Positions 52,425-63,605 are shown, numbered from the stretch's first letter. The stretch is 64,000 nt of DNA from Heliorestis acidaminivorans (GCF_008933955.1 NZ_WBXO01000012.1:1-64000), one strand, 5' to 3'. Translations and numbers: made by a program. The notes: generated by a model from the sequence alone, not told the origin.

Positions 52425-55400
52425 TTACTCTTCAAAAAGTACTTCATTATTATTTTCAGCTTGCACTTCACCATCTACAACAACACGAATGTTTCGATAA
52501 CGAGACATTCCTGTTCCAGCTGGTATGAGCTTGCCGATAATAACGTTTTCTTTTAGGCCTAATAAGGGATCTACCTTCCCTTTAATTGCCGCTTCTGTAA
52601 GAACTCTTGTTGTTTCTTGGAAAGACGCGGCTGAGAGGAATGAATCGGTAGCTAGCGATGCCTTAGTGATACCAAGTAACACTGGTCGTGCAGTCGCTGG
52701 TTCTCCACCTTCTTCTATAGCTCGCAGGTTTTCCAGTTCGAAATCGGCAATGTCGATAAGTCCTCCTGGAAGAAGACTTGTATCGCCTGATTCTTCGACT
52801 TTAACTTTACGCATCATCTGACGGACCATTACTTCAATGTGTTTATCATTAATATCAACACCTTGAAGACGATAAACCCTTTGTACTTCTTTGAGCAAAT
52901 AGGTTTGTACGCCTTGAATGCCTTTGACACGTAGTAGATCGTGAGGGTTCACTGAGCCTTCTGTTAGTTCTGTACCAGCTAGTACTCTTTGACCTTCATC
53001 TATCTTGATCCTAGAGTTGAAAGGTACGCTGTATTGATGAGTTTCACCATCATCGGTGATGATTTCAACGTCTTTCCGACCTTTGTTTTCTACGATTTTT
53101 ACGATACCATCTTCTTCAGCAATGATCGCCTGGCCTTTTGGCTTTCTTGCTTCAAATAGCTCTTCAATACGCGGCAAACCTTGTGTAATATCATCACCTG
53201 CAACACCGCCGGTGTGGAAGGTACGCATAGTTAACTGGGTACCAGGTTCACCGATAGATTGAGCCGCGATAATACCAACAGCTTCGCCAATTTCAACGGC
53301 TTTGCCAGTTGCTAGATTGCGTCCATAACATTTTCTACATACACCATAGCGAGTTTTGCAAGTAAGAACTGCACGGATGTAGATTGGACGATTAGGTAGC
53401 ACTTGACGTTTTATCAACTCTTCAATCCGATCAGCCGCTTCATTGCGAATCTCTTCATCTATGATGGTAAGTTTCTCACCTGTTTCAGGATCCACCACTT
53501 CTTCCATAGCATAGCGACCAGCTAGTCGATCGGAAAGTGGTTCAATAACTTGTCTTCCATCAACAATAGCATCTACAGGAACTCCTTCTTCCGTACCGCA
53601 ATCGATTTCGCGCACGATCACGTCCTGCGAAACGTCAACGAGACGACGAGTCAGATATCCCGAGTCAGCTGTCCGTAAGGCTGTATCAGCAAGACCTTTC
53701 CGCGCACCGTGTGTAGAGATAAAGTACTCTAAGACCGTAAGGCCTTCACGGAAGTTAGCTTTAATAGGCAAGTCGATGATGCGTCCTGAAGGATCTGCCA
53801 TGAGACCCCGCATGCCTGCTAACTGACGGATCTGTTGAATATTACCACGGGCGCCCGATGTAGCCATCATATAGACAGGATTAAATTTATCTAATGTCTC
53901 TAATAGTGCTTTCGTTACTTCGTCTGTAGTTTTATTCCAGATGTCAATAATCTTCTGGTATCGCTCTTCTCCAGTAATGAGTCCTCGTCGGAACTGCATC
54001 TCTACTTTTTCAACGTGACTATCTGCTTCTTGGAGTAGCTTTGCTTTTTCATCTGGTACTTCTACATCAGTAATACCAACAGTAATACCTGCTTTTGTTG
54101 AGTATGAGTAGCCAAGTTTTTTGATGCCATCTAACATAGCAGCAGTGTTGCCAATGCCCATTCGTTCGTAACAATTTGCAACAATTTGACCTAATTGCTT
54201 TTTACCTGCTACTTCGTTAACGTAGCCAACAGCAGGAGGTATAACGGAGTTAAAGATAAGTCTCCCAACAGTCGTCTTGAGGAAGCCTTTTTCATCTCGT
54301 TGTGCTGCTTGATCTTTACTATGGCTTAGTGCTTCTTCCAGCTTAGCATTAGTCCTTACACGAATAGATGCTTGTAAGTGAAGCTCTTTTGCTTCGTAAG
54401 CAGCTATAGCTTCTTCGGGATAGGCAAAAACTTTCCCCTCACCAAAGACGTTTTCTCGTTCTACAGTGAGATAGTATGCTCCAATAACCATATCTTGCGT
54501 AGGAGTAGCAACTGGTCGACCGTCTTTGGGGTTAAGGATGTTGTGAGCTGACAACATCAAGTTCCGTGCTTCTGCTTGTGCTTCTGCTGATAGAGGCACG
54601 TGCACAGCCATTTGGTCTCCGTCAAAGTCAGCGTTATAAGCTGTACAGACGAGAGGATGGATTTGCAAGGCTCTACCTTCTACAAGTACAGGTTCAAAAG
54701 CTTGAATCCCTAGACGGTGTAAGGTAGGTGCGCGGTTCAGTAAGACAGGATGTTCGGCAATAACTTCTTCTAATACATCCCATACTTCGTTTTTGACTCT
54801 TTCAACCATACGCTTTGCGCTTTTGATGTTATGGGCATGGCCTTCTTCTACCAGCTTTTTCATAACAAAGGGCTTAAAAAGCTCCAGCGCCATTTCTTTG
54901 GGTAAGCCACATTGGTGCATAGACAGTTCCGGTCCTACAACGATAACGGAACGACCAGAGTAATCAACCCGCTTACCTAGTAGGTTTTGACGGAAGCGAC
55001 CTTGTTTTCCTTTGAGCATATCTGATAAGGACTTAAGAGGTCGGTTGCCTGGTCCTGTTACGGGACGACCACGACGTCCATTATCAATCAGTGCATCAAC
55101 TGCTTCTTGAAGCATTCGTTTTTCGTTGCGAACAATAATATCTGGTGCCCCTAAATCAAGAAGCCTCTTCAATCGATTATTACGGTTAATAACTCGACGG
55201 TAGAGGTCGTTAAGATCTGAAGTGGCAAAGCGCCCACCGTCAAGTTGCACCATCGGTCTCAGTTCAGGTGGAATTACGGGGATAGCGTCCATGATCATCC
55301 ATTCTGGTCGGTTACCAGAATGTTTGAATGCTTCTACGACTTCAAGTCTCCTAATGGCTCGAACTTTTCTTTGTCCTGTAACTTCTTTAAGCTCTTGCCT

Positions 55401-55973
55401 CAGTTCTTGACAAAGTTTTTCGAGATCCATTTCCGCCAATAATTCTTTTATCGCTTCGGCACCCATACCGGCTCTGAAACGATTGCCGTACTTCTCTCGA
55501 TGCTCACGATACTCTGTTTCTGTAAGAAGTTGTTTTTTCATTAAGGTTGTGTCGCCTGCATCTATAATGATGTAAGAGACAAAGTATAATACTTTTTCCA
55601 GAGAGCGAGGCGACATATCGAGAATTAGTCCCATTCTGCTGGGTATACCTTTGAAGTACCAAATATGAGAGACTGGAGCGGCTAATTCAATATGACCTAG
55701 TCTCTCACGTCGAACTTTCGATCTAGTAACTTCTACACCACAGCGATCGCATACAATTCCTTTGTAACGGACTCGCTTATACTTTCCGCAGTGACATTCC
55801 CAATCTCGGGTAGGTCCAAAAATCCGTTCACAAAACAAGCCGTCTCTCTCAGGCTTTAAGGTACGATAGTTAATTGTTTCTGGCTTCTTGACTTCTCCAC
55901 TTGACCAGAATCTGATCAGATCGGCTGATGCCAACCCTATGCGCATGCGATCAAAATTATTGACGTCGAGCAA
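52425..55973 (-). CDS. rpoC: RNA polymerase beta' subunit
   Basis: This 1182-residue subunit begins [21 protein letters not shown] chose a TTG start at 55973 with GGAAGGGAG upstream, because the ATG-like frame further upstream includes the ribosome binding site. Zinc site 1 is C60, C62, C75, C78. The catalytic Mg site [12 protein letters not shown] lies near residue 450, followed by bridge-helix and trigger-loop segments. A second Cys cluster lies near [13 protein letters not shown]. There are no inteins or splits. Confidence 0.97.
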   Translation of the reverse strand: MLDVNNFDRMRIGLASADLIRFWSSGEVKKPETINYRTLKPERDGLFCERIFGPTRDWECHCGKYKRVRYKGIVCDRCGVEVTRSKVRRERLGHIELAAPVSHIWYFKGIPSRMGLILDMSPRSLEKVLYFVSYIIIDAGDTTLMKKQLLTETEYREHREKYGNRFRAGMGAEAIKELLAEMDLEKLCQELRQELKEVTGQRKVRAIRRLEVVEAFKHSGNRPEWMIMDAIPVIPPELRPMVQLDGGRFATSDLNDLYRRVINRNNRLKRLLDLGAPDIIVRNEKRMLQEAVDALIDNGRRGRPVTGPGNRPLKSLSDMLKGKQGRFRQNLLGKRVDYSGRSVIVVGPELSMHQCGLPKEMALELFKPFVMKKLVEEGHAHNIKSAKRMVERVKNEVWDVLEEVIAEHPVLLNRAPTLHRLGIQAFEPVLVEGRALQIHPLVCTAYNADFDGDQMAVHVPLSAEAQAEARNLMLSAHNILNPKDGRPVATPTQDMVIGAYYLTVERENVFGEGKVFAYPEEAIAAYEAKELHLQASIRVRTNAKLEEALSHSKDQAAQRDEKGFLKTTVGRLIFNSVIPPAVGYVNEVAGKKQLGQIVANCYERMGIGNTAAMLDGIKKLGYSYSTKAGITVGITDVEVPDEKAKLLQEADSHVEKVEMQFRRGLITGEERYQKIIDIWNKTTDEVTKALLETLDKFNPVYMMATSGARGNIQQIRQLAGMRGLMADPSGRIIDLPIKANFREGLTVLEYFISTHGARKGLADTALRTADSGYLTRRLVDVSQDVIVREIDCGTEEGVPVDAIVDGRQVIEPLSDRLAGRYAMEEVVDPETGEKLTIIDEEIRNEAADRIEELIKRQVLPNRPIYIRAVLTCKTRYGVCRKCYGRNLATGKAVEIGEAVGIIAAQSIGEPGTQLTMRTFHTGGVAGDDITQGLPRIEELFEARKPKGQAIIAEEDGIVKIVENKGRKDVEIITDDGETHQYSVPFNSRIKIDEGQRVLAGTELTEGSVNPHDLLRVKGIQGVQTYLLKEVQRVYRLQGVDINDKHIEVMVRQMMRKVKVEESGDTSLLPGGLIDIADFELENLRAIEEGGEPATARPVLLGITKASLATDSFLSAASFQETTRVLTEAAIKGKVDPLLGLKENVIIGKLIPAGTGMSRYRNIRVVVDGEVQAENNNEVLFEE

Positions 55974-56001
55974 CGGTTTCTCTCCCTTCCGGGTCGTCAC
56001 T

Positions 56002-56027
56002 AGGGGTACCTTTCGACAGGCACCCCT
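56002..56027 (-). other. Hairpin in the rpoB-rpoC gap
   Basis: The 10-bp arms AGGGGTGCCT and AGGTACCCCT (one mismatch) enclose GTCGAA. There is no T-tract. It lies between the rpoB stop and the rpoC ribosome binding site and may set rpoB/rpoC mRNA stability or translation. Confidence 0.6.
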
Positions 56028-56065
56028 TTAGATTTGCTATCAAAAAACATTATCTTATGGTGTTA

Positions 56066-59000
56066 TTAGTCATCTAGTTCATCGACAGCTTCTTCTAGCA
56101 TAGCCGCCGAATCATCAGATTCTTCTAAGTCTTCTTCTAATTCTGCTTCTTGGCTTTCTGTTTTGACAGGTCCTTTGCGTTTCTCTTCTCCTTGAATGTC
56201 AATGCCTAGCTCTTTAGCTGTTTCTGCCACATCTTCATCAGCTTCTTTGATTTCTATTTCTTGTTCATCTTCAGAGAGAATTTTGACATCAAGACCAAGA
56301 CTCTGTAATTCCTTAATAAGAACTTTGAAGGACTCCGGAACGCCAGGTTCAGGAATATTCTCACCTTTTACAATAGCTTCGTAGGTTTTCACACGTCCTA
56401 CAACGTCATCTGATTTTACGGTCAATATCTCTTGTAGTGTATAAGCGGCACCATATGCTTCTAAAGCCCAAACTTCCATCTCTCCAAAGCGCTGACCACC
56501 AAACTGCGCTTTACCTCCGAGAGGCTGTTGTGTAACAAGTGAGTATGGTCCTGTTGAGCGTGCATGAATCTTGTCGTCAACAAGGTGGGCTAGTTTTAGA
56601 ACATACATGTAACCAACGGTAATGGGGTTGTCGAAGGGCTCACCTGAGCGTCCATCGTAGAGTATTGTTTTGCCCAGCGGCACGCCTGCAATAATATGGG
56701 GATTTTCTGCTTCGTTGTCTTCCCCTTTGTAGTTTATAGTTTGGCGCAACGGCTCTGTACGTTTGTCTGACATAGCCATTTTGCCAAACTCAGGGATGCC
56801 TGCTTTTTTCAAGAAGTCAAAGATATCGTTTTCCGTAGCTCCATCAAAAACAGGGGTAGCTACGTGAATGCCTCTGCCTCCTGTTGGCTCTTCTTGTTCC
56901 ATCAAATATCCCGGATCCATATACTTAGAAGCTAAGCCAAGGTGACATTCTAGTACCTGACCGATGTTCATACGAGAAGGGACACCAAGAGGGTTCAAGA
57001 CAATCTCTACAGGGGTCCCATCGGGCAAATATGGCATGTCTTCTTCAGCCATAATACGTGAAATAACACCTTTGTTACCATGGCGTCCAGCCATTTTGTC
57101 GCCTTCAGAGATTTTACGTTTCTGCGCAATATAGACTCTAACAAGTTGGTTTACACCTGGTGGTAATTCATCTCCGTTTTCCCGTGAAAAGACTTTGACA
57201 TCAACAATCTTGCCTGCTTCACCATGAGGAACTCGCAAAGATGTATCTCTAACTTCTCTAGCTTTCTCTCCGAAAATTGCTCGTAAAAGTCGTTCCTCTG
57301 CTGTTAGCTCTGTTTCACCTTTCGGTGTTACTTTCCCAACAAGTATATCGCCAGGTCTTACTTCTGCACCTACTCGAATGATTCCCCGATCATCTAGATC
57401 TTTGAGTACTTCGTCACCTACATTAGGAATGTCTCGAGTAATTTCTTCAGGCCCTAGCTTAGTATCACGAGAATCACATTCATATTCTTCAATATGAATG
57501 GACGTGAAGTAGTCTTCTTTCACCAGTTTCTCATTGACCAGAATAGCATCCTCGTAGTTATAACCTTCCCAGGTCATAAAAGCGACAAGGATATTTCGTC
57601 CTAAAGCGAGCTCGCCTTGATCAGTGGAAGGACCATCTGCAATAATTTCTCCTGCTTTAACACGCTGTCCCTCTCGACAGATAGGCTTTTGGTTGATACA
57701 GGTGCCCTGGTTAGAGCGAAGAAACTTTAGCAGTTTGTGATGCTCTGTTGTGCCTTCATCACTACGAATAATAATCTCGTCGGCAGTAACACGCTCCACA
57801 ATACCGCTATTCTTGGCAATGATTACCACACCAGAGTCATGAGCGGCTTTGTACTCCATACCAGTACCTACATAAGGTGCATCCGTTCTAAGCAACGGTA
57901 CAGCCTGCCGTTGCATGTTCGCTCCCATAAGAGCTCGGTTGGCATCATCGTGCTCTAAGAAGGGAATAAGGGCTGTAGCGATAGAGACAACTTGTTTTGG
58001 TGAAACATCCATGTAGTCGACATGTTCTACAGGCACAACGAGAATCTCATGACCGTGGCGAGCGTTTACTTTACTTTCCGTAAAGCGTCCTTCTTCATCT
58101 AGAGGTGCGTTCGCCTGGGCTACGATATATTTATCTTCTTCATCAGCTGTTAGGTAGTCGATTTGTTCGGTGACAGCACCTTTTTCTTTATCTACTTTTC
58201 GATAAGGCGTCTCAATGAAACCAAATTCATTAATCCGAGCGTAAGTTGATAAAGAACCAATTAAGCCAATGTTCGGACCTTCTGGCGTTTCAATCGGGCA
58301 CATTCTTCCATAGTGAGAGTGGTGAACGTCCCGTACTTCAAAGCCTGCTCTCTCTCTAGAGAGACCACCAGGACCTAGTGCTGAAAGACGCCGTTTATGA
58401 GTTAACTCCGCTAGCGGGTTCGTTTGATCCATAAACTGCGAGAGCTGTGAAGAACCAAAAAACTCTTTAATAGCCGCTACTACAGGTCTAATATTGATTA
58501 ATACTTGTGGTGTAATGACTTCTACGTCTTGAATAGTCATCCGTTCCCGGACAACTCTCTCCATACGAGATAATCCAATGCGGAACTGGTTCTGCAAAAG
58601 TTCCCCTACAGAGCGCAAACGACGATTGCCAAGGTGATCGATATCGTCTGCATGACCTTCTTCTTGCATCAATTTGAGAAGTTGCTTAACAGTAGCAATA
58701 ATATCATCTTTGGTTAGATGCCTGATTTCTTTTTCTATTTCAAGACCTAATCTTTTATTAACTTTATAGCGACCTACTTTGGCAAGGTCATAACGCTTTG
58801 CATCAAAGAAAAGAGTTTCCATAAGACTGCGAGCGCTATCAACTGTAGGTGGTTCGCCTGGTCTAAGGCGTTTATATATCTCAACGAGTGCTTCTTCTGT
58901 ACTCTCTGTGTTATCTCGCTCTAAAGTAACGGCAATACGTTCATCGCTCTCAAAGAGCTCAATTACTTGCGCATTGTTAGAGTATCCTAGTGCACGAATG

Positions 59001-59581
59001 AGTACAGTTGCTGGTAGTTTTCTTGTTCTGTCAATACGTACAAATATGTTGTCATTCGCGTCTGTCTCAAATTCTAACCAAGCTCCGCGATTAGGAATAA
59101 TTGTAACGCCGTAGATTTTTTTACCACTAGGCGGATCAATTTGCTCATTAAAATAGACACCAGGGGAACGTACTAACTGACTAACAATTACCCTTTCAGC
59201 ACCATTTATAATAAAGGTGCCTTTTTCTGTCATTAAGGGGAAGTCTCCCATGAAGACTTCTTGCTCTTTTACTTCGCCCGTTTCTTTGTTGATTAAACGA
59301 ACCTTAACACGCAGAGGAGCTGCATAAGTGACATCGCGTTCTTTGCAATCTTCCACGTTATATTTGGGTTCCCCCAGGGTATAGTCGATAAACTCCAAGA
59401 TTAAGTTCCCAGTAAAGTCCTGAATCGGAGAGATATCATGAAACATCTCTCGTAAACCTTCTTCAAGAAACCACCGATAGGAGTTCTGCTGGATCTCTAT
59501 CAGGTTGGGCATGTCCATAACTTCCTGGATGCGGGCAAAACTCCAGCGTTGCCGTGACCCACATTGCACAGGATATACCAT
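56066..59581 (-). CDS. rpoB: RNA polymerase beta subunit
   Basis: This 1171-residue subunit begins [20 protein letters not shown], aligned with the Bacillus N-terminus. The rifampicin pocket [20 protein letters not shown] and [12 protein letters not shown] has the wild-type residues. [15 protein letters not shown] and the C-terminal [16 protein letters not shown] segments are present. A Glu/Asp-rich tail of about 70 residues ([20 protein letters not shown]) ends the protein. Confidence 0.99.
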   Translation of the reverse strand: MVYPVQCGSRQRWSFARIQEVMDMPNLIEIQQNSYRWFLEEGLREMFHDISPIQDFTGNLILEFIDYTLGEPKYNVEDCKERDVTYAAPLRVKVRLINKETGEVKEQEVFMGDFPLMTEKGTFIINGAERVIVSQLVRSPGVYFNEQIDPPSGKKIYGVTIIPNRGAWLEFETDANDNIFVRIDRTRKLPATVLIRALGYSNNAQVIELFESDERIAVTLERDNTESTEEALVEIYKRLRPGEPPTVDSARSLMETLFFDAKRYDLAKVGRYKVNKRLGLEIEKEIRHLTKDDIIATVKQLLKLMQEEGHADDIDHLGNRRLRSVGELLQNQFRIGLSRMERVVRERMTIQDVEVITPQVLINIRPVVAAIKEFFGSSQLSQFMDQTNPLAELTHKRRLSALGPGGLSRERAGFEVRDVHHSHYGRMCPIETPEGPNIGLIGSLSTYARINEFGFIETPYRKVDKEKGAVTEQIDYLTADEEDKYIVAQANAPLDEEGRFTESKVNARHGHEILVVPVEHVDYMDVSPKQVVSIATALIPFLEHDDANRALMGANMQRQAVPLLRTDAPYVGTGMEYKAAHDSGVVIIAKNSGIVERVTADEIIIRSDEGTTEHHKLLKFLRSNQGTCINQKPICREGQRVKAGEIIADGPSTDQGELALGRNILVAFMTWEGYNYEDAILVNEKLVKEDYFTSIHIEEYECDSRDTKLGPEEITRDIPNVGDEVLKDLDDRGIIRVGAEVRPGDILVGKVTPKGETELTAEERLLRAIFGEKAREVRDTSLRVPHGEAGKIVDVKVFSRENGDELPPGVNQLVRVYIAQKRKISEGDKMAGRHGNKGVISRIMAEEDMPYLPDGTPVEIVLNPLGVPSRMNIGQVLECHLGLASKYMDPGYLMEQEEPTGGRGIHVATPVFDGATENDIFDFLKKAGIPEFGKMAMSDKRTEPLRQTINYKGEDNEAENPHIIAGVPLGKTILYDGRSGEPFDNPITVGYMYVLKLAHLVDDKIHARSTGPYSLVTQQPLGGKAQFGGQRFGEMEVWALEAYGAAYTLQEILTVKSDDVVGRVKTYEAIVKGENIPEPGVPESFKVLIKELQSLGLDVKILSEDEQEIEIKEADEDVAETAKELGIDIQGEEKRKGPVKTESQEAELEEDLEESDDSAAMLEEAVDELDD

Positions 59582-59679
59582 CCGTCTTCACCTCTTATTT
59601 TGTGATGAACAAAAACAAAAGAAACACCAATGAGAGGGTTAAGCCTAGCTAATCTACCCCCCTACTACACTGGGTTTCT

Positions 59680-59865
59680 TCATCTAAAACGTAACGGCAA
59701 AAGGCTCCCTCCCCGGTGAGTCCTAAAATATATACCCTTTGGTTCACCTTTTCTTTTTGGGTATATTTCCCCCAATTCACTCATTTTATACCAGGACCTT
59801 TGCTCGTATAACGCTCTCATTATTACAGTAAAAATGAGAACAATCGCAATATGTAATGCTACCAT
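59680..59865 (-). CDS. Doubtful 61-codon open frame in the rpoB leader
   Basis: The frame has GGAG eight bases before its ATG and encodes a hydrophobic N-terminus (VALHIAIVLIFTVIM) followed by a basic segment. However, its ATG lies within the promoter spacer at 59856-59884, so transcripts from that promoter would start inside the frame. It is more likely non-coding leader, unless rplL read-through transcripts express it. I do not recognise it as a family. Confidence 0.25.
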   Translation of the reverse strand: MVALHIAIVLIFTVIMRALYEQRSWYKMSELGEIYPKRKGEPKGIYFRTHRGGSLLPLRFR

Positions 59866-59884
59866 AGTATTTCTCCATTGTCAA
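59856..59884 (-). promoter_or_regulatory. rpoBC promoter
   Basis: The minus strand has TTGACA (59879-59884), a 17-nt spacer and TAGCAT (59856-59861). This gives rpoB an untranslated leader of roughly 265 nt (59582-59849), unless the doubtful frame is used. I saw no convincing second terminator in that leader. Confidence 0.65.
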
Positions 59885-59910
59885 CAGTTTGAAAGCTTTC
59901 CATAGAAAAA

Positions 59911-59957
59911 ATAAGAAAAAACAGGGTAGGAATGTCCAAAACCCTGTTTTTTCTTAT
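59911..59957. terminator. Intrinsic terminator after rplL
   Basis: A perfect 17-bp stem (59911-59927 and 59941-59957, core ACAGGGT/ACCCTGT) encloses a 13-nt loop with A/T tracts on both sides. It separates rplJL from the rpoBC promoter, which lies just downstream. Confidence 0.88.
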
Positions 59958-59981
59958 TATAATAGGTGACAGTTATAAAAC

Positions 59982-60359
59982 TTACTTAACTTCTACAGAT
60001 GCACCAGCGTCAGCAAGCTTAGTTTTGATAGCTTCAGCTTCTTCTTTGCTCACTTTTTCCTTAATAGCTTTAGGTGCATTGTCAACTAATTCTTTAGCTT
60101 CTTTCAAGCCAAGACCAGTGATCTCACGAACAACTTTGATGACGTTAACTTTTTTGTCGCCAGCACCAGTTAGAACAACGTCAAACTCAGTTTTTTCTTC
60201 AGCAGCAGGAGCAGCGCCACCAGCAGCAGGCATAGCAGCCATAGCAACAGGAGCAGCAGCACTTACGCCAAACTCTTCTTCAAAAGCTTTAACTAATTCA
60301 GATAGTTCAAGTACGGTCAGACCTTTGACCGCTTCAATAATTTCAGCAATCTTGCTCAT
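59982..60359 (-). CDS. rplL: Ribosomal protein L7/L12 (bL12)
   Basis: This 125-residue stalk protein has the N-terminal dimerisation helices, an Ala/Pro-rich hinge ([19 protein letters not shown]) near residues 35-53 and a C-terminal domain ([20 protein letters not shown]) that recruits GTPase factors. GGGGG precedes the ATG. It is cotranscribed with rplJ. Confidence 0.99.
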   Translation of the reverse strand: MSKIAEIIEAVKGLTVLELSELVKAFEEEFGVSAAAPVAMAAMPAAGGAAPAAEEKTEFDVVLTGAGDKKVNVIKVVREITGLGLKEAKELVDNAPKAIKEKVSKEEAEAIKTKLADAGASVEVK

Positions 60360-60409
60360 TCGAGTGATCCCCCATCAATTTATAATTTGTTTTTTTTAAG
60401 TATTTTTGA

Positions 60410-60943
60410 TTAAGCACTTTCTTTCTGCTTACGCAGATCTTCCAGAGCATAACCAAGCTTGCGAATAGGTCCTTGTAGAACGTTGGCCATTCCAACGAGA
60501 GGACCTTGCATTCCTGCAAGAACTTGAGCCAATAGCACTTCTTTCGGCGGCAAATCAGCCAGAGCCTTCACGCCATTAGCATCAATTACTTGTCCATCAA
60601 CAATGCCTACTTTAACAGAGACTGCTTTAGTCTTCTTCTCCTTAATGAAATCGGAGATAATTTTCGCAGGCGCAACTGGATCATCATAGCCAAAAGCGAT
60701 AGCTGTAGGCCCTTCTAGGTATGGGTCTAGACCATCAATACCTATTTCGTTAGCCGCAATTCTAGTTAAAGTATTCTTACATACTTTGAACTCAACGCCA
60801 GCTTCTCTAAATTTGTTACGAAGCTCCGTAGCATCTTGCACAGTCATGCCTCTGAATTCAGTAAGAACGCAAGCCTTGGATCGCTCAAGCTTCGACTTGA
60901 TTTCAGCTACAACTAGACTTTTTTGTTCGATACTTTTTTGCAT
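60410..60943 (-). CDS. rplJ: Ribosomal protein L10 (uL10)
   Basis: This 177-residue stalk base protein begins MQKSIEQKSLVVAEIKSKLE. I place its start at 60943, since the longer frame passes through the attenuator hairpin. It binds L7/L12 dimers with its C-terminal helix and is the expected ligand of the leader RNA upstream. Confidence 0.98.
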   Translation of the reverse strand: MQKSIEQKSLVVAEIKSKLERSKACVLTEFRGMTVQDATELRNKFREAGVEFKVCKNTLTRIAANEIGIDGLDPYLEGPTAIAFGYDDPVAPAKIISDFIKEKKTKAVSVKVGIVDGQVIDANGVKALADLPPKEVLLAQVLAGMQGPLVGMANVLQGPIRKLGYALEDLRKQKESA

Positions 60944-60964
60944 CGGGTTTTCACCCCCTTCTCT

Positions 60965-61004
60965 AAAAGGAAAAGCCTCTACTGTTAGACACAGCAGAGG
61001 CTTT
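60965..61004 (-). terminator. Attenuator hairpin in the L10 leader
   Basis: On the minus strand AAAGCCTCTGCTGT, a 5-nt loop and ACAGTAGAGGCTTT (one mismatch) are followed by TCCTTTT, about 20 nt before the rplJ ribosome binding site. Confidence 0.85.
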
Positions 61005-61160
61005 CTCAGCTCAAAGCAGACGCATGGAAATAAAGAACGCAATGCTCTTTCTAATCTATCTCCATTCATCCACCTCGGCAGGCGCTGAAGCCTTAAGCCG
61101 CAATCAATAATCGCGGCACCTGCTGTCTACAGCGGTGTTTATCAATGTTAAAAATTCAGA
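61005..61160 (-). ncRNA. Ribosomal L10 leader RNA
   Basis: The minus strand carries GTAGACAGCAGGTGCCGCG and later GGCTTAAGGCTTCAGCGCCT followed by GCCGAGGTGGATG. These are the conserved pairing and kink-turn elements of the L10 leader family, which L10 (with L7/L12) binds to control rplJL. The attenuator hairpin follows. Family assignment comes from recognition of these elements and their position. Confidence 0.88.
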
Positions 61161-61168
61161 CAATCTAT

Positions 61169-61197
61169 ATGATAGTATAGTCGCAACCTTTTGTCAA
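61169..61197 (-). promoter_or_regulatory. rplJL promoter
   Basis: The minus strand has TTGACA (61192-61197), a 17-nt spacer and TATCAT (61169-61174), just upstream of the L10 leader. Confidence 0.88.
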
Positions 61198-61208
61198 CGA
61201 CTAATCTA

Positions 61209-61916
61209 TTATTGAACCTGTACAACATGAGGTTTCAAGGGATTAACTGGAACCCCCGGACTCATGGTAGAGGAAAGAGTAATGCTTCTGAGATATTGGC
61301 CTTTAGCCGTAGTTGGCTTAGCCTTTAACAAAGCATCTAAAAGAGTCTGGTAGTTCTCTGCTAATTTTTCGGATTCAAAGGAAGCCTTGCCAATTGGTGC
61401 GTGGATAATACCTGTCTTATCTACACGGTACTCAATCTTACCGGCTTTTACTTCTTGAACAGCTCTAGCTACATCAAAAGTAACTGTACCTGTTTTGGGG
61501 TTAGGCATAAGTCCTTTAGGACCAAGAACTCGACCAAGTTTACCAACAGTACCCATCATGTCAGGTGTTGCTACTGCGACATCAAAGTCGAACCAGCCAC
61601 CTTGAATTTTCTGAACTAGATCATCGGCACCTACGTAATCGGCACCAGCTGCTTCTGCTTCTTTGACTTTGTCGCCTTTGGCAAAAACAATAACACGTTG
61701 CGTTTTACCAATACCGTGTGGTAAAACAACAGCACCACGAATCATTTGATCAGCGTGACGGGGATCAACACCCAGTCTGAACGCCACTTCGACCGTTTCA
61801 TCGAATTTGGCTGTGGCCATTTTCTTGACCAATTCCACAGCATCTGTTACTTCTACGGGCTCGTCGCGGTTAATAAGCTTTGCGCTATCTTGATACTTTT
61901 TACCATGCTTAGGCAT
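61209..61916 (-). CDS. rplA: Ribosomal protein L1 (uL1)
   Basis: This 235-residue protein forms the mobile stalk at the E site. It begins [20 protein letters not shown] and includes [23 protein letters not shown] upstream fixes the ATG at 61916, not the longer frame to 61961. Confidence 0.98.
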   Translation of the reverse strand: MPKHGKKYQDSAKLINRDEPVEVTDAVELVKKMATAKFDETVEVAFRLGVDPRHADQMIRGAVVLPHGIGKTQRVIVFAKGDKVKEAEAAGADYVGADDLVQKIQGGWFDFDVAVATPDMMGTVGKLGRVLGPKGLMPNPKTGTVTFDVARAVQEVKAGKIEYRVDKTGIIHAPIGKASFESEKLAENYQTLLDALLKAKPTTAKGQYLRSITLSSTMSPGVPVNPLKPHVVQVQ

Positions 61917-61975
61917 ATTTATCCTCCTCGTGGTATTCGCGGAAGCCTTGCTTCCTCCCACTTCATTCTTCAGAC

Positions 61976-62404
61976 TTAAGCTTCAATAACTTCGATACCC
62001 ATGCTACGCGCAGTACCTTCAATCATGCGCACAGCTGCGTCTACGCTTGCCGCATTTAAGTCCTTCATTTTGAGCTCTGCAATCTCTTGAACCTTTTCGC
62101 GAGTAACTTTACCCACTTTTTTGGTGTTAGGAGTGCCTGAAGCTGTTTCGATTCCTGCTGCTTTTTTCAGTAGAACTGCTGCTGGAGGAGTCTTAGTGAT
62201 AAACGTAAAGGAACGGTCTTCATAAATAGAAATCTCAACAGGAATAACTAAGCCTGCTTGAGCCGCAGTCGCTTCGTTGTACTGCTTGCAGAAAGCCATA
62301 ATGTTGACACCATGTTGACCCAATGCGGGACCAACTGGAGGTGCTGGGTTTGCTTTGCCTGCAGGACATTGCAGTTTGACTACAGCAACGACTTTCTTTG
62401 CCAC
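61976..62404 (-). CDS. rplK: Ribosomal protein L11 (uL11)
   Basis: This protein of about 142 residues forms the GTPase-associated centre with 23S rRNA. It begins [20 protein letters not shown] at a GTG with GGAGGT ten bases upstream. The [19 protein letters not shown] and [15 protein letters not shown] segments are typical. The longer frame to 62467 lacks a ribosome binding site. Confidence 0.97.
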   Translation of the reverse strand: MAKKVVAVVKLQCPAGKANPAPPVGPALGQHGVNIMAFCKQYNEATAAQAGLVIPVEISIYEDRSFTFITKTPPAAVLLKKAAGIETASGTPNTKKVGKVTREKVQEIAELKMKDLNAASVDAAVRMIEGTARSMGIEVIEA

Positions 62405-62485
62405 GGTGTATGCCACCTCCTTGCTATAGTGTGTAATGCAAACAGTTAGAGCATTGCAATTCCCCAAAAGAGAGAGAAATAGTAC

Positions 62486-63013
62486 TTATGACATTTTCTC
62501 TACTTGGGAAAAGTCAAGTTCCACCGGTGTCTCTCGACCAAACATCGATACCATGACTTTCAGTTTTCCTTTTTCAGGCTGAATTTCTTCAATGATACCA
62601 ATAAAGTTTTCAAAAGGTCCGGAAGTAACTCGCACGTTCTGCTTTAGCTCAAAATCATGTTTGGTACGGGCTTCATCTATGCCCATTGTCTTGAGGATAT
62701 AGGCTACTTCTCCTGGTTGCAAAGGAACTGGTTTGGCACCAGTGCCTACAAAACCAGTTACACCCGGAGTGTTGCGAACGACATACCAAGAGTCATCAGT
62801 CATTAGCATCTCAACAAGAACGTATCCCGGAAAGACCTTGCGTTTGGAAACTTTCCTTTTGCCATTCTTAACTTCGACTTCATCTTCCATAGGTACCATG
62901 ATTCTAAAAATCTTGTCACCCATGTTCATCGACTCAACTCGACGCTCTAAGTTCGCTTTAACCTTATTCTCATATCCAGAGTAAGTGTGAATTACATACC
63001 ATTGTTTTTCCAT
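62486..63013 (-). CDS. nusG: Transcription termination/antitermination factor NusG
   Basis: This 175-residue factor has the N-terminal NGN domain (WYVIHTYSGYENKVKANLER, VFPGYVLVEMLM, VRNTPGVTGFVG) that binds the polymerase clamp. The C-terminal KOW domain (VRVTSGPFENFIGIIEEI) binds S10 or Rho. It starts 2 bp after the secE stop. Confidence 0.98.
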   Translation of the reverse strand: MEKQWYVIHTYSGYENKVKANLERRVESMNMGDKIFRIMVPMEDEVEVKNGKRKVSKRKVFPGYVLVEMLMTDDSWYVVRNTPGVTGFVGTGAKPVPLQPGEVAYILKTMGIDEARTKHDFELKQNVRVTSGPFENFIGIIEEIQPEKGKLKVMVSMFGRETPVELDFSQVEKMS

Positions 63014-63015
63014 AG

Positions 63016-63300
63016 CTACCCAAGTAACAGTCGTAAAATTCGACCGATAGCTTCGTCAACAAGGAAAATCATGAAGCCAACAATAGCAACGGCAGTCACA
63101 ACAACACCTGTGTAGGTGATGACTTCCTGCCGTGTGGGCCAGTGAACTTTCTTCAATTCACTTGCTACACCACGAGCAAAACCTTGTGCTCGCCCAACTT
63201 TGCCTGCGGACGGCGCTTTGGCTTCAGATTTCTTGCCAGCTTCTTTGGTCGGGGCGGATTTTACGACATTATCCTTTTTCTTTTCTTCGCCCACTTGCAT
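63016..63300 (-). CDS. secE: Protein translocase subunit SecE
   Basis: This 94-residue single-TM protein clamps the SecY channel. Residues 1-40 are hydrophilic and Lys/Ala-rich. The conserved amphipathic helix ELKKVHWPTRQEVI precedes a TM helix near residues 64-84. AAGGAAGGG lies upstream. It lies between rpmG and nusG. Confidence 0.97.
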   Translation of the reverse strand: MQVGEEKKKDNVVKSAPTKEAGKKSEAKAPSAGKVGRAQGFARGVASELKKVHWPTRQEVITYTGVVVTAVAIVGFMIFLVDEAIGRILRLLLG

Positions 63301-63355
63301 TCCCTTCCTTAAAGCGACCCTGACCGAAAAATCTCAATCATGTCTACAAGACTCT

Positions 63356-63505
63356 CTACTTGGTCTCTTTGTGGACCGTCTGAGTCTTGCACCAACGGCA
63401 GTACTTCTTCATTTCTAAACGGTCTGGATCATTTTTTTTGTTCTTGTTTGTCGTATAATTTCGACGCTTGCACTCTGTGCAGGCCAAGGTTACACCTACG
63501 CGCAC
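63356..63505 (-). CDS. rpmG: Ribosomal protein L33 (bL33), zinc-binding type
   Basis: This 49-residue protein begins [20 protein letters not shown] and has two CxxC pairs (CTEC and CRWC) that bind zinc. Two GTG codons lie in frame at 63511 and 63505. GGAGG is seven bases before the second, which also gives the normal length. Confidence 0.97.
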   Translation of the reverse strand: MRVGVTLACTECKRRNYTTNKNKKNDPDRLEMKKYCRWCKTQTVHKETK

Positions 63506-63534
63506 GTCCACACCTCCCATGCTCCATTGACAAA

Positions 63535-63552
63535 ACCACCCTACAGGGTGGT
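63535..63552 (-). other. Leader hairpin before rpmG
   Basis: On the minus strand ACCACCC-TGTA-GGGTGGT is followed by TTTTG. It lies downstream of the rpmG promoter, so it is in the leader. The short U-tract makes it a possible weak attenuator, and it may also stop sigH read-through. Confidence 0.6.
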
Positions 63553-63576
63553 CCGATTTTGCCCATTACCTTCATT

Positions 63577-63605
63577 ACTTTAGCATAAGCAAATCGGGAA
63601 GTCAA
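63577..63605 (-). promoter_or_regulatory. rpmG-secE-nusG promoter
   Basis: The minus strand has TTGACT (63600-63605), a 17-nt spacer and TAAAGT (63577-63582), between sigH and rpmG. Confidence 0.78.
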
